A stretch of DNA of 64,000 bases from the NCBI GenBank assembly GCA_027924585.1, contig BSBM01000125.1:625001-689000 (forward strand), given 5' to 3'. Of this stretch, positions 1-10,594 are shown piece after piece (the first letter of the stretch is position 1; the number at the start of each line of letters is the position of its first letter). Under the pieces are notes generated by a model. The model had not been told where the DNA came from, made no database searches, and worked only from the letters and a program-made list of their open reading frames with translations. The position numbers and the translations under genes are program-made. This DNA comes from Larix kaempferi. Taxonomy: Eukaryota; Streptophyta; Pinopsida; Pinales; Pinaceae.

Positions 1-1364
1 AGATCGATTTGCCAAGTGGATTTACGAGCAAAAATTTTTAAAAAAGGAGATTTGTATGGTTACCATATAGATGTACAGTTGCAGGACAGCCATACTTGAA
101 ACTGACAAAAGCCATCGACCCAGGAATCTAGTGGTGACGGTAGCTCGAGGCTGCAGTGAGTAGTTGACGAACCAAGGGTCGGGTGAGAACATTCAAAGCC
201 GAACACGGGCTATGTGGGTGTAGATCAAGTTGCAACCTGTGACAGAGGCAGCCGAAACACACAGGTAGGCCCGAGCTCAAGCATGGACGCGCAACAAGAT
301 CCAGCAGAAGAGAGTTTGAACGACGCGCAGAGAAGCCAATACATGGAGAGTCGAAAGGAGACCAGTGGGCGACGAGTTGTAGAGGAGATCGACCGCAAGG
401 GAACGCGAACACTGCGCTGTGTGACAATTGTAGACACAATGCCAATGCGGCCTAACTGCGGATTAGGCGAATCACAAACAAGTAGCACGAAGGATTGGCC
501 TACAGGCTACGACAAAGCATTGGCACTTGAGATCACGCGGGAGAAGTAGACGGGCGGACGATTGTAGAGGAGCACGACGTGGCAATAGGAATAAGTACAA
601 GCCACGGGGCGTGAAGGAAAGCGGCAACAAGAGATAAAGCGAGCAGATCGCGTGGGAAAACTGGTGGTGACAAAAGTTAGTCATTAGGTTAGGTCTACGC
701 GTGGAGTTGGGAGATAGAATCGAGCCACCAGAGAGCCATTGCAGCAGCCGCGTGAGGGAAAATTGCCAACGGCAAGGATGACAAACAGCTGCCAATTTTG
801 GTGGGAGTGACAGTTGAGCACGGAGAACCACAAGTGTTGAGCTGACAAGGCAGAAAGCCAATAGTTGGCAAAAGTGGGAAACCGCCAGAACCACGAACAG
901 GCCCAGGGTAGTCGTCGGGCAGTTGTACAAGCCCGGGCAAGGGCAGAAAATCACTAAGCAAACTGCAAGAGTTTTCAAGCGATCCAGAAAACGTTGTTGG
1001 GTAACTGCAGAATTCACTAGACAACGAACAAGAGGATCAAGCAACCCAATATGGTGACTAGACAGCGTCCATAAATTTTTGGCTTCGATTAAAAGGGCTC
1101 GAACAGACCTAGGAAGGAATTTGAACAACATAAATTGTCCGGGCAGTAGTAAGCTGCAAATCCAGGGAGCAATAAGCTGCAGATCCGAGCAGCAGGAAAC
1201 AACAACAGCAAGTTAAAATGGTTGTTGCAATATGTTATGAAGACAGGTTGGAGGGCACCTCCAACTGCAGCCCTTGGAAGGCATAGGTCAGGCTAGTTCT
1301 CATGGAGAACAGCCCGTGGGAGTTTTGAAGCAAAGGGCTGGCCGCATCAATAGATCCTCGGGAA
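1..1364. other. GC-richer leader-like stretch, no gene
   Basis: No convincing protein or RNA gene is seen. The stretch is clearly richer in G and C than most of the window, and for that reason it is open in several overlapping frames on both strands (about 100-1130). None of these frames resembles a known domain, and mutual overlap on both strands is typical of low stop-codon density rather than coding. It lies directly upstream of a copia gag fragment whose first 60 or so residues are missing, so it may be leader or unrelated sequence joined to the element. Confidence 0.4.
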
Positions 1365-2318
1365 TTGGTAATTCACAATATGAAGGACGTCAAGGCCAGG
1401 AGGATTATCTTGGAGGTGAAGGATCATTTGATCCCTCACATAGCTGAGAAGACGTCATCCAAGGCAATGTGGGATGCTCTGACAAGTTTATATCAAAGTA
1501 AAAATCAAAACAAGAAGATGGTGTTGCAGGAGAAGCTCAGTTGCACCAAGATGTCCAAGATTGATACTATAGCTTCTTATCTCACCAAGATCACACAGAT
1601 TCGTGATAGGTTGGCAATAGTTGGGGAGAAAGTGGCAGATCCTAAGTTGGTGAGGATTGCCCTAAATGGCTTTACTAAGCCATGGCCACCCTTCTTCAAA
1701 GGGATCGTTGCACAAGAGAATCTCCCTGACTAGAAGAGGTCATGGGATGACTTCATCCAAGAGGAGATCCAAGAGATCTCTCTATCTTGGGGCCAACAAA
1801 AGGACGATGAGGAGGAGAATGTTGCTCTTGTCAATCAAACAAAGAGGAACAAGAACAGTACAGGGTCAACTTCACAGGCGGTGAAGAAGAAGGACATGAG
1901 CAAATTCATGTGCTTTGCATGCCATAAGTGTGGCCACTATGTTTCACAGTGTCCAGAACGAAAGAAAGATAAGAGCAAGTCTCGACAGGTAGCAACCACT
2001 GCAAAAGTTCAAGAGGAGTTTGCTGAGAATTTTGAGAAAGAGTTCTTGTTAGTCTCTTGTAGTTCTGGCACAGATTCCGATAGTGTCTGGTTCGTGGATA
2101 GTGGGGTTGCTTGTCACATGACGAGGACACATGAGTTGTTCACCAGTTTGTCAAGTATAGACCCAGATTTGCATGTGGAGCTTGGCACTCATACCAAGTG
2201 TGTTGTGAAGGGAGTTGGAACAATCAAGTTTCAGCTAGAGTCAAGAGGTTCTCTGGAGGTGACAGACATATTGTATGTACCAAAGCTCAGGATAAACTTT
2301 GAGGTTCTCTGGAGGTGA
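1365..2318 (+). pseudogene. copia gag-protease polyprotein fragment
   Basis: One frame reads through the gag core (UBN2-type, with MWDALTSLYQSKNQNKK and the IRDRLAIVGE region), a CX2CX4HX4C zinc knuckle (CFACHKCGHYVSQC, about 1914-1955) and a retroviral-type aspartic protease with the WFVDSG active site (about 2088-2105), where the usual DSGAS reads DSGVA. A single in-frame TAG at 1731-1733 replaces what is normally a Trp codon (LPD-stop-KRSWDDF). In intact copia elements this polyprotein packages RNA and is cut by its own protease. The N-terminus is missing, and after about 2305 the frame shifts into residual pre-integrase sequence (TLEDTGYALSFER), so the copy is dead. Confidence 0.85.
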
Positions 2319-2500
2319 GCCTCGATATCGACATTGGAGGACACTGGGTATGCACTCTCGTTTGAGAGGACGATTTTTCATTCAATCGATAGCATCTAGC
2401 ATAGACTCAACACGAGTGCTTGGTGTAAGAGACGAAAAAGGTGTACAGGTTATTGGGCAAGCCTGTAATTGGATCGATGTCAACGACATAGGTCAAGGAT

Positions 2501-2599
2501 CAGAAGACTTTGAAGGGTAAGCAAAGTTCGCAGACTTGCAATATGGGGATCAAAAGACTTTGAAGGGTAAGCAAAGTTCGCAGACTTACAATATGGGGA
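2501..2599 (+). repeat. 50-bp tandem duplication
   Basis: Two adjacent copies of a 50-bp unit (starting 2501 and 2551; both contain GACTTTGAAGGGTAAGCAAA) lie inside the deleted part of the copia remnant. They differ at very few positions. This looks like a local slippage or repair duplication during decay of the element. Confidence 0.8.
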
Positions 2600-2938
2600 G
2601 TAAACCATTAAAGGGGAGGAGGGAGATGGCCCCTTCTAGTTTAACTGGAGACTTAGTTGGTACAAGATGACATTGATGGATACTCAAGAGCATGAGACAG
2701 CTCCTCGAGGCCAGTGAGGGAGAGTAGGCCTTTGACGAAGTTTTTGAACTTCTTGGCACTGATGTGTACGGCATGTAGAATCATCAATTATGTGTCTTCC
2801 AATAAACAGGGAGCAGTTAACCACCAGGATTGGAGGAATGCCAGACTGCAAGATCATTTAAGCGACAATGTGTCAGAGTCAGAGGGAGAACCAGTTTCAG
2901 GTAGCTCTCGGAGAAGTACCTTCCTTGCTAAGAGGAAG

Positions 2939-3487
2939 TGTTGATTTTTGTAGCATCAGAGAAGTACTTCCGCATAGGCCAAGTGTCTAGCATGCAAGAG
3001 ACGTCTAGGAGACCTCTCAAACTTAGGAGATTCACTTTAATTAAGTGAACCATTAATAAGAATATACTTTTGTATCACTTTATGTAAAGTGAACTAGAGG
3101 GCCCATGGTATTTGGAAGTCCATGGTATTGGCCCTATGCATTTGCATATCGTAATGTTATAAAAGTAAGCCTAGGTGAGAGTAGGTAAAACACAAGTCAC
3201 ACAGAGTGAGTGGGATCTCATTGATTAGTTGACGAAGGGTTGTCAACTAAGTGTGCAGGTGCAAGGGGCAGAGGCCAGAGGAACGGAGCAAGCGGCAGTT
3301 GAGGGTTAGTAGCCTTCAAAATCACAGGACGGATCCTGAGGCATGATTTGCTAACAGTCTGTCTTTGTATTTTTCTCGGTGGACGAATATCCCAGGATGA
3401 GAACCCAAGGGTTTTATCATTAATAAAATAAAATCATTTGTTGGTTTTTCCACAGTTAGGGGTTTTCCAAGGTAAATCAATGTGTCA
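2939..3487 (+). repeat. copia right LTR
   Basis: The LTR begins TGTTGATTTTTG right after a purine tract and ends near AAATCAATGTGTCA, the common U5 end of plant copia LTRs. A TATA box (TTATAAAA, 3157-3164) and A/T-rich AATAAA-like polyadenylation signals near 3420-3430 fit U3-R-U5 order on the plus strand. The exact right boundary is uncertain because no second LTR is available for comparison. Confidence 0.65.
3157..3164 (+). promoter_or_regulatory. TATA box of copia LTR
   Basis: TTATAAAA lies about 220 bases inside the LTR, where U3 promoters of plant copia elements are usually found. Confidence 0.5.
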
Positions 3488-4129
3488 AATGTATGAATGA
3501 TTTCCTGTTGAATTTTTGTTGCATAAGTAGTGTTAGATCTCAGTCTATTTTAGTTAATAATTGCTAGTAAATTATTCGAGACTAATAACCAGATTTGAGC
3601 TCAGAAAATTAACAAAAAACGAAATGCTCCTCTATGCCAATCAATGTTGCAAACATCATATCTACAAATATATTGCCGCATGTCCAGAAAGAAACTTATT
3701 GCCAACTTCATGGAATCTGAGCATGGATGTTACCATTGTGATTAAGCATGGTGTTGAGCTTTTTGGAAACTCATAGTGTGGAGAGTTAAAGATGATTGAT
3801 GCGTTTCAAGTGGAACCTCCACTCATCATCAAGATCCATCAAAAGCCATAGTAAGAAGAGAAGAGGATGGCAGCTTAAATAAGGATGGGGAAGAGGAAGA
3901 TAGTCGTTAGGGGTTTCGTAATTTATAAAATATAGTCGTTGAGGGGTAAGAATCAATAAAATAAGATGGGATAATAATAAAATGAAAATGAAAATGGAAA
4001 TGAATTATTTTTCTTAAATTAGGATTCTTAAGTTTTAAAATTAGACTTAAATGAATAATTATTTCTTTTCAGTAAAGTTTAATAAAACTATTATTATTAA
4101 GAATCAATAAAGGGATAAAAATAGTCAAT
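3488..4129. other. AT-rich spacer, no gene
   Basis: One 71-codon frame (3561-3776) shows no recognisable domain. The remainder is A-rich, low-complexity sequence, and I see no supported feature. Confidence 0.5.
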
Positions 4130-4370
4130 TCTCGCTAGCTCACTTGGTTAAGGTGTGGGTCTCGTCAGCAAGGCGACCCGAGTTCATTTCCCCTTAGAGG
4201 TGACTTAGTTGGGAGGCGACACCCAAAAACCCAGCCAAGTTGAGGCTGGTGCGGTCTAGGTCAGGTGCGATCTCCAAGTGATTTTGACGACTTAGATGCC
4301 CCTGGGTCGTGGTTTCTCAGACAACAGGCCACTCCCGCAAGTCAGGGAGATTCGAGCAAAAAATAAAAAA
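4130..4370 (+). mobile_element. tRNA-derived SINE
   Basis: The head resembles a tRNA with an internal RNA polymerase III promoter: A box TAGCTCACTTGG (4136-4147) and B box AGTTCATTTCC (4181-4191), about 45 bases apart. It is followed by a unique body of about 150 bases and an A-rich tail (AAAAAATAAAAAATC from about 4358). The body is much more GC-rich than the flanks. Possible target duplications are confounded by the A-rich surroundings. Confidence 0.7.
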
Positions 4371-5212
4371 TCAAGTGATGAAAATAATAATAAAATGAAA
4401 AATGTAAAAAGAAAAAGAAAAAGTGAAATAAATTTAAAATGATTTTATTAAAAAATAAAATAAACTTAAGTGAAAAAGAAATACTATTAGAATAATGAAA
4501 ATTTGTACATAAGAATTTTGAGAGGCTAGTTCTATATAAAGAAGAAAAAGGGAATATAAATAAGAAAAGGGAAGTAACTTTTATTATATTAAGTTAAATT
4601 TTGTTTAAAGTAAGAGAAAAAATAAGAATTTGAAAGGAGTTAAAAGTATTAAATTAAAATACATTTAATAAAGTAATTAAAAAATTTGGTGACTTAAGGC
4701 AAAACGGATTAGAAAGACGGGTAAACTAAAGTTAAAAGATAAAGAAAATAAAATATTGTGATTAAAATAAGGGAATGAAAATTGATAATTAAGTAATTTA
4801 AATAAGGGAATGAAAATTGATAATTAAGTAATTTAAATAAGGGAATGAAAATTGATAATTATTCGATGAAATTAACATAGAAACCTAAAAAGGGGGTGTG
4901 GAGAAAGTCAATAATTGGTAAAGGGAGAATGATTTGACCAAAGTTGTAATGAGATAACTTAGAAAACACGGAAATTACTAATCAAAAATTAAAAGGAAAG
5001 AGATATCTAGAAAGAATACATTAATGGAAAATTAAAAGGGGGGTTCACCAACAAAAGAAAAAAAATCTAACTTAAAAGGTCAAATTATTTAAGAAAAAAG
5101 GGGGGTCTTAGATAAATAGGTGAAGGTAATGAGAGAAGAAGGGGGAAGGGTTAGGTCTAACGAGGGGGAAATTAATGATTGAGATGTTGGATGAGGGGTT
5201 TCCAAGATTGGC
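4371..5212. other. A-rich spacer with 35-bp triplication
   Basis: No gene is visible. The region is strongly purine-rich on the plus strand. Its one ordered feature is a 35-bp unit repeated three times in tandem at 4766, 4801 and 4836. The last ~50 bases before 5213 would be the 3' untranslated end of the Penelope fragment on the minus strand. Confidence 0.55.
4766..4860 (+). repeat. 35-bp tandem repeat, 2.7 copies
   Basis: The units begin AATAAGGGAATGAAAATTGA at 4766, 4801 and 4836. The third is partial, and the shared parts are identical, which points to a recent amplification within an otherwise old region. Confidence 0.9.
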
Positions 5213-5515
5213 TTAGTTTATAGCCATCTTCATGATTGAAATTAATACGATATTTTCAATTTCATGAGCTTCTCTAATCAACCGAGAGGAGTACTGAGAA
5301 GTGGAGGCGAGAATTTTGGTTTGGTCAAAAAAAATTTGATGCTTCGTGTCAAAATAATGTTCTACGATGGCAAATTTATTAAGACAATTATGATTGGTAT
5401 CGGTTATGTGTTCCTTGAGACAGGTGTGGAATGCATCTCCCAGTTTGCCTATGTAGGTTTTGCCACAAGAGCAGGGAATTTCGTAGACGCCTTGGGATAG
5501 AAATGGGTTTTCCAA
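5213..5515 (-). pseudogene. Penelope-like retroelement GIY-YIG endonuclease
   Basis: The 100-codon open frame is the C-terminal endonuclease of an endonuclease-bearing Penelope element. It shows the PLE form of GIY-YIG: GVYEIPCSCGKTYIG with the paired cysteines, then CLKEH, a middle LNKFAIVEHYF segment with the conserved EH, and REAHEIE with the metal-binding Glu. In this family the endonuclease nicks target DNA to prime reverse transcription. The catalytic Arg of the usual (T)RLKEH is replaced by Cys (codon TGT, one transition from CGT), so this copy is probably inactive although its frame is open to a natural stop. The linker upstream (NPLENPFLSQ) is open back to a stop at about 5560. No reverse transcriptase domain is seen. 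Plant elements of this type are known mainly from conifers. Confidence 0.85.
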
Positions 5516-5585
5516 GGGATTGCAAGTGACTTGAGGGTGGATTTCATTGGGAGCATTGCAATTTTACCATCAAGCAACAAGAAGA

Positions 5586-5921
5586 ATGTCTCAATCAGCA
5601 AGGGCAACTAGTAAAGGGAAAAGGAAAGGGAAAAATACCATAGTTGGTGTCTCCCCTTCTCCTCATCCAAGCTTAAGTTCATCTAATCTTGTTAGTGCTC
5701 CATCTATTGCTAGTGGAGCTGCATATAACCCTATATTGGGATCCTATTCATCCAAACATGTCGGAAAATCATTGCCTATCTTGGGATCCTATTCATCAAT
5801 AGCACCCTATGCCTCCCTTTTCTCGGCTCTAGCCCTTGCCTCTAACTCGAATTTCAAAGTCAATCCTCCAAGGACATTAGTTAACAGCTCAACACCCTAC
5901 AATTTTGATGAAACTTCCTAA
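5586..5921 (+). CDS. Ser-rich hypothetical ORF
   Basis: A 111-codon frame from an ATG is rich in Ser, Ala and Pro and holds a short internal repeat (PILGSYSS twice). It begins with a basic stretch (KGKRKGKN). No domain is recognised and no promoter or intron signals are visible. It overlaps none of the surrounding mobile elements clearly. It may be a chance frame or a relic of a mobile-element gene. Confidence 0.2.
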   Translation: MSQSARATSKGKRKGKNTIVGVSPSPHPSLSSSNLVSAPSIASGAAYNPILGSYSSKHVGKSLPILGSYSSIAPYASLFSALALASNSNFKVNPPRTLVNSSTPYNFDETS

Positions 5922-6001
5922 TCCAATCGTTAAAATAAGGTAGAAAAAGATTCCCATTCTTAATAAGTGATTTTGCTTGAGTGAAAAGTACATTTTTATT
6001 A

Positions 6002-6541
6002 AGGTCATGACAGAGGAGTTCAACAATCAACACCACCAAAATCAAGAGACATATAGGGATTGATGTGTTAGATAAATGCCAATTCCATACCCTCATACAT
6101 GATAGAATCTAGTGGAAACTTTGCAATCCTGAAATCTTAAAAACTATTAAGTCTGTTGAATTTTGAATGGATCTAAAATTCTACTTTTTGCATAGGAAGT
6201 CCGGTGAAGTTGGAACCACTCTCAAACATCCTGAAACAATTAATGGTAATGTTAAAAATTTTAAGTAAAAGGATGGAAAATAAAAGATAAGGAGAATGTC
6301 ACTTTACCATTAATATTACCAAATATTATTGCACCATGGTGATATTATTTTTGGAAACGCGACCTCATTGACTGAATCCGTACCGGAAACGCATTTACGT
6401 ATGGACAAAATGCATTTCCATCTCGAAAACACGTTTCATCCTTACAGAAACGCGTTTCTGAGCCGTACGGTACGCGTTTCGGGGTTTCGAAACGGCGAAA
6501 CGCTGGAAACGGGGTTGGGGCCCACATTTCCTGCAACATAA
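6002..6541. mobile_element. repeat family copy A with CGTTTC-rich end
   Basis: Bases 6002-6275 are a diverged direct copy of 7499-7770 (shared stretches include GTTGGAACCACTCTCAAACA and CCTGAAACAATTAATGG). They run on into a segment at 6345-6540 packed with GAAACG/CGTTTC and CCGTAC motifs in both orientations. The same layout, unique body followed by a CGTTTC/CGTATC-rich segment, occurs in copy B. Clustered inverted motifs at an end suggest a DNA transposon with complex subterminal repeats. No transposase is recognised. Confidence 0.5.
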
Positions 6542-7114
6542 TGACTCAAGCTCCAAGGGTGAATGTTTGTCCAATGTTGTTCATCCATCATCACTCCCTC
6601 TCATTGAGAAAGACATTTTCCATCACTCCAAGCTTGTCCCCAAAGTATACAAACTTTGCCTTGGATAGAGACTTGGTGAGAATGTCGACTATCCGCTCAT
6701 CTGTGGATCTAACACACCTCTAATCCCAAGAAATAATACATCAGGCCAAGATCCTTCATCTCGATTTCCAAAGACAACTTCTTGGTGAGGGAGGTACTCC
6801 TAACTGGGGCCCATCCTCCATCATCAACAAACTATGTTGCAGCACCCTGCTCCATCTGCACCTGAACTCTAGCCATTTCTAGTTTTCAAAATCAAAAAGA
6901 ACATAAGCAGCAAAAATTATACCACATCCATATTGTAAAACTTGCAAAATACTCTTAAAAACAAACAAAAGCATAAATCAGACAGAACAAATAACTATGA
7001 TTAAAGGGATGCAAGTTGTGTTTCCTTTTAGGATTTACATTAAAAAAATCAAAAGAAGGCACTGCTACTTGAACTAGACATTAAACGGTCTTGTCCTCTT
7101 TAACTCTAAGTTGC
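6541..7114. other. spacer, no gene
   Basis: Nothing supported is seen between the CGTTTC-rich end of copy A and the start of copy B. A short open frame at 6541-6723 has no recognisable content. Confidence 0.4.
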
Positions 7115-7998
7115 ACTGAAGTGGATACGGATACGGGGGGAGAAACGGATACAGCAAATTTTCAAAAAAGGCAGATACGATACGGCGGGGAAACGACATA
7201 TATATATATATATTATCATTGTCATCATAATCATCATAATATTATCATTGTACATCATCATCATCACCTGACACTACTATCGAATATCATTAATCATACA
7301 TGTAACATGATACTATGAAAACTTTTAACTAATATCATATGAATCCTCATGCTCAGAGTTAGAGTCATCATCTATGTCCTCAACAAAAGTAGATCAAAAA
7401 TAGGGATCCCAAGCCTGGCTTGATTCCCCTGGGCTTGAAGGCACCTTCCCAGCACCAATGTTCACATCCTCTGGCTATGGAAGTGGGTCCAAGTCCATCC
7501 ACGACAGAGGAGTTCAACAATTAGCAGCACCAACATCAATGTACATAGAGGGGTTGATGTGCTTGATTGAATGGCAATCCCATACCCTCCCTCATATATG
7601 ATAGAATCCAGTGGCAAAGTTGCAATCATGAAATCCTGAAAACTGTCAAGTCTGTTGAATTCTGAATGGGATTAAAAATTATACTTTTTGCATATGAAGT
7701 CCAATGAGGTTGGAACCACTCTCAAACATCCTGAAACAATTAATGGTAATGTTAAAAATTTAAGTGTAAAAGTTACATTCTCCTTGTATTTCATTTTCTA
7801 TCCTTTTACTTTAAGAATTTAATACTACCATTTTCCTGAAACATATCACCTCTAGGATGAAACGTATCCAAAACCCTTGAAACGTATCCATACCAATCTG
7901 ATACGTATCAGTGACGTTTCAAGGCCGTATCCCCTCCGTTTCAGGATCTGAAACGGGGAACGACGTTTCACCAAGCTTGCTTAGGCGTTTCCGGTAAC
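7115..7998. mobile_element. repeat family copy B, TIR-like ends with CGTATC/CGTTTC motifs
   Basis: The left end (7120-7195) contains GGATACGGATACGG and GAAACGG blocks. The right end (7858-7996) contains the opposite orientation (CGTATCC, CCGTTTC, CGTTTCC), so the two ends are loosely inverted. The body 7499-7770 matches copy A. On the minus strand about 7500-7325 reads as an acidic tail (FVEDIDDDSNSEHEDSYDIS before a stop), which resembles the C-terminal tail of some hAT-type transposases; this is only a suggestion. A TA and TCA/CAT microsatellite occupies 7197-7265. Confidence 0.45.
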
Positions 7999-7999
7999 T

Positions 8000-9177
8000 T
8001 GCTTTAACTATTATGAAAACACAAAATGGAGTTTGTACAGTAAACAATGACAGATATGCTACTTGACATGAAAAGGATTGATGCATGAGAACCTCCAAAC
8101 CTGCTGCATGGACAAAATTTTAGAAAGAAATTGTGATAAACAGGTGGAAAAAAACTTAAAAGAGATTCCTCTTCACAAATTCTCTGAAAATCAGTAAAAT
8201 GTAGCAAAAGCCACAAAGCTGTTGACTAAATGCTGCCAAAGAACTGGAACTCGACATAGCTTATTTAATGGTGTAGCCAAATTAAAGATAATGCAAATGA
8301 AAATGCATTCAATGCCTTTATGAGAGACAAATTTTAAAAACAAAAGAACTTTACGTTGATATACTCAAATGTTACAAACAAGTGAAACTTACAAAGATAT
8401 ATCACCTCCTTATATGTAACATTCATAAAAGAAAGACAAAGGGAGGCTGATTGAATAGATTGCCAGAGAGATTAAAAATTTAAAACCAGTCAAGCTAGAA
8501 CAATCACAGTAGCTAACCATTAGATATATTTCATGATAATTTAAGCTTTAACTTGCATTTCAACTTCCCGTAATATAGGTATTGATTTTACTGTCATTTA
8601 TTGAATCAAAAAAAGACTATGATGCCTGGCCCCAGAGACTTATTGGGTTGTCCCTACATGGTTTCTATGTGAGAACAAAAGAAAGAATCAACGATGAAAA
8701 GAAGCATGTTGATTACCTTGATATCACTTCCACGAAAAATAATATAATCATAAACTTTGTCACTAGGAGGAATTTGTGGACCATCTTTCTTTCGTCCTTC
8801 TGTCCCAAAGGAGCGCACTGTAACAAGTATAAACAGACCAATAAGAACAGGTAAGTACCATACAGTATTACTGAAGATACTTCTCTAAATAACTTTATTT
8901 GCATTAGCCTACAATGTATAAGATCCACAACATGGAAATGGGTGTCTTTGTAATCACCTCTCAGAAATTCAAAAAAGAAAGGCAATGCTTAACCTTGCAA
9001 AATGTTACATAAATTGTCTATTATAGATAAATTGTCTCTTATAGATACTCTCAAGTGTTGAAGAATGCAAACAATTCAATTGAATTTTAAATGGCAATTT
9101 TATTTTCCCACACCTACCAACCAAAATACATATCCAAGGATAACCAATGCATGTGATTAAAATGTCACAATTGTCAA
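8000..9177. other. spacer, no gene
   Basis: AT-rich sequence with only short unconnected frames on both strands (for example 8582-8854 plus and 8713-8985 minus, which overlap). None has a recognisable domain or codon bias. Confidence 0.45.
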
Positions 9178-9345
9178 TGAGGCTGTGGTTTAGTGATGAA
9201 GATGGTGAAGATGGCGGCATGTCAAGCCACCCACCAAGGTCCAATCCCCCTTGAGACACAAATAAAAGATTGGGCCCCGTGCCAGTCCTAGGTGAACTTG
9301 AAGGATAGTACCCCCATGTCATGGCAGCTTAGCCCAACAAATGTG
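9178..9345 (+). mobile_element. SINE-like tRNA-derived sequence
   Basis: A possible A box (TGGTTTAGTGATG, about 9186-9198) is followed after about 40 bases by a good B box (AGGTCCAATCCCC, 9237-9249, close to the GGTTCGAATCCC consensus). The downstream body is GC-rich relative to its flanks. No clear A-tail or target duplication is visible, so the copy may be truncated. Confidence 0.45.
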
Positions 9346-10594
9346 CTTGTGATCTATGATTCACCCCTCAAGAGCTGTTTCACCTGCACAGGTAGGCCTC
9401 CTTCCGGTGCCTGACCTTTTTGAGCCAGTTGTAAAGCTACTCTTCAGTTTAAAAGCACTTTCAAACAGAACTGCAAACTTGAATACTCATTCTAATAGGA
9501 TCACCAAATCATTAAAAAAAAAAGATATTGCATGCTTGCCATTGATAATAAATGAACAACAGTTGTACAAACTACAGTCTCCTTAAGTGACATGGACAGA
9601 CATGCTTGAAATAAAGCCCAGCCATGTGAAAGCAAAGACGAAAATGCTAGTGGTGATCATTGGAAACCAAAGTTACATCAACCTCCTAGACCAACATCAT
9701 AAATGTAACTAATAACAATACAGTCCACACAAAAAGAAGCTAACAATCTAATTAAAACAAAGCCCAGAAATATATAAAGAAAGAAATTATATTCTATAAC
9801 TCACATTATGACCTAGGAGGTACACAGCAATAGCCAAGGCAAGAAATGGGAGTGGGGAGGTGCGAGGACACAAATGGTTGGTTGGGAAGGGAGATTAGGA
9901 CAAACTGAAGTGAGATTAAGTTGAAGTTGGGGTATGAATTGTTTAGAATTTGAAGGTGGTTGATTTAAAAATGTTCTATATCATTAAAAAATATTAATAG
10001 ATCTTGTTATTAAATTACTACACTTTGAAAATCTACAAGCTTTTTGCTAAACATGTAGACTTCAAAAATTATATCTATTCCAAGTGGCAGGGCTTGTTAA
10101 TTTACTCATGCTCAATGGTGGTACTTTTTTTCCAATGGTATTAAGTGCAATGTGAAAAGAAATTGATTAGGCATCTCATTAACAGTTCAAGGAGCATGTG
10201 CACAAAGATGAGATAGGAAATGAGTAAGGAGGTGGATCGATGCATTTGTGTTTGTACAGAGATCTCTATAAATATATATACATAAGTATAATTACCAATG
10301 CTATAAGTATAAATACTATACATATCTATAGATCTTGATCCCTATAAATATGCGTGCATTAATATAGAATATATTATATAATAGATAAATAATAATATGA
10401 TTACTCAATAGACCATATCACCCAATTAATGCATAGAGAGCCATCACAAGTCTTAGATCGGCCCGTGAGCCTTAACCCAAAAGCCTCATTGTGACCACAA
10501 GTCCCAATGACCATACACACAGCATGAACATGAACCCAATGGTAGATGTAAGAACATAACAACAATTTACATGCATTAAGTAATATATTGCACC
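9346..10594. other. AT-rich spacer, no gene
   Basis: No supported gene or repeat is seen. A run of TATA-type simple sequence is present at 10265-10385. A break at about 10595 marks the start of LINE-A. Confidence 0.45.

Larger units (their letters stand above)
1365..3487 (+). mobile_element. Ty1/copia retrotransposon remnant (gag, protease, right LTR)
   Basis: The order is gag core, zinc knuckle, protease and, after a purine-rich tract (AGAGGAAG, ending 2938), an LTR. Integrase, reverse transcriptase and RNase H are gone: the protease frame degenerates after about 2320 and only about 600 bases separate it from the polypurine tract. No left LTR or primer binding site is seen. This is an internally deleted relic that could move only if supplied with proteins from an intact copy. 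Confidence 0.8.

Noticed and set aside
128-1131. Overlapping open frames on both strands
   Set aside because: They arise in a GC-rich stretch with few stops; mutually overlapping on both strands, with no known domain.
4130-4200. A functional tRNA gene
   Set aside because: A and B boxes are present but the sequence does not fold as a proper tRNA by eye and it is followed by a SINE body and A-rich tail.
7091-7318. His-rich short ORF
   Set aside because: Encoded by a TA and CAT/TCA microsatellite inside a DNA repeat.
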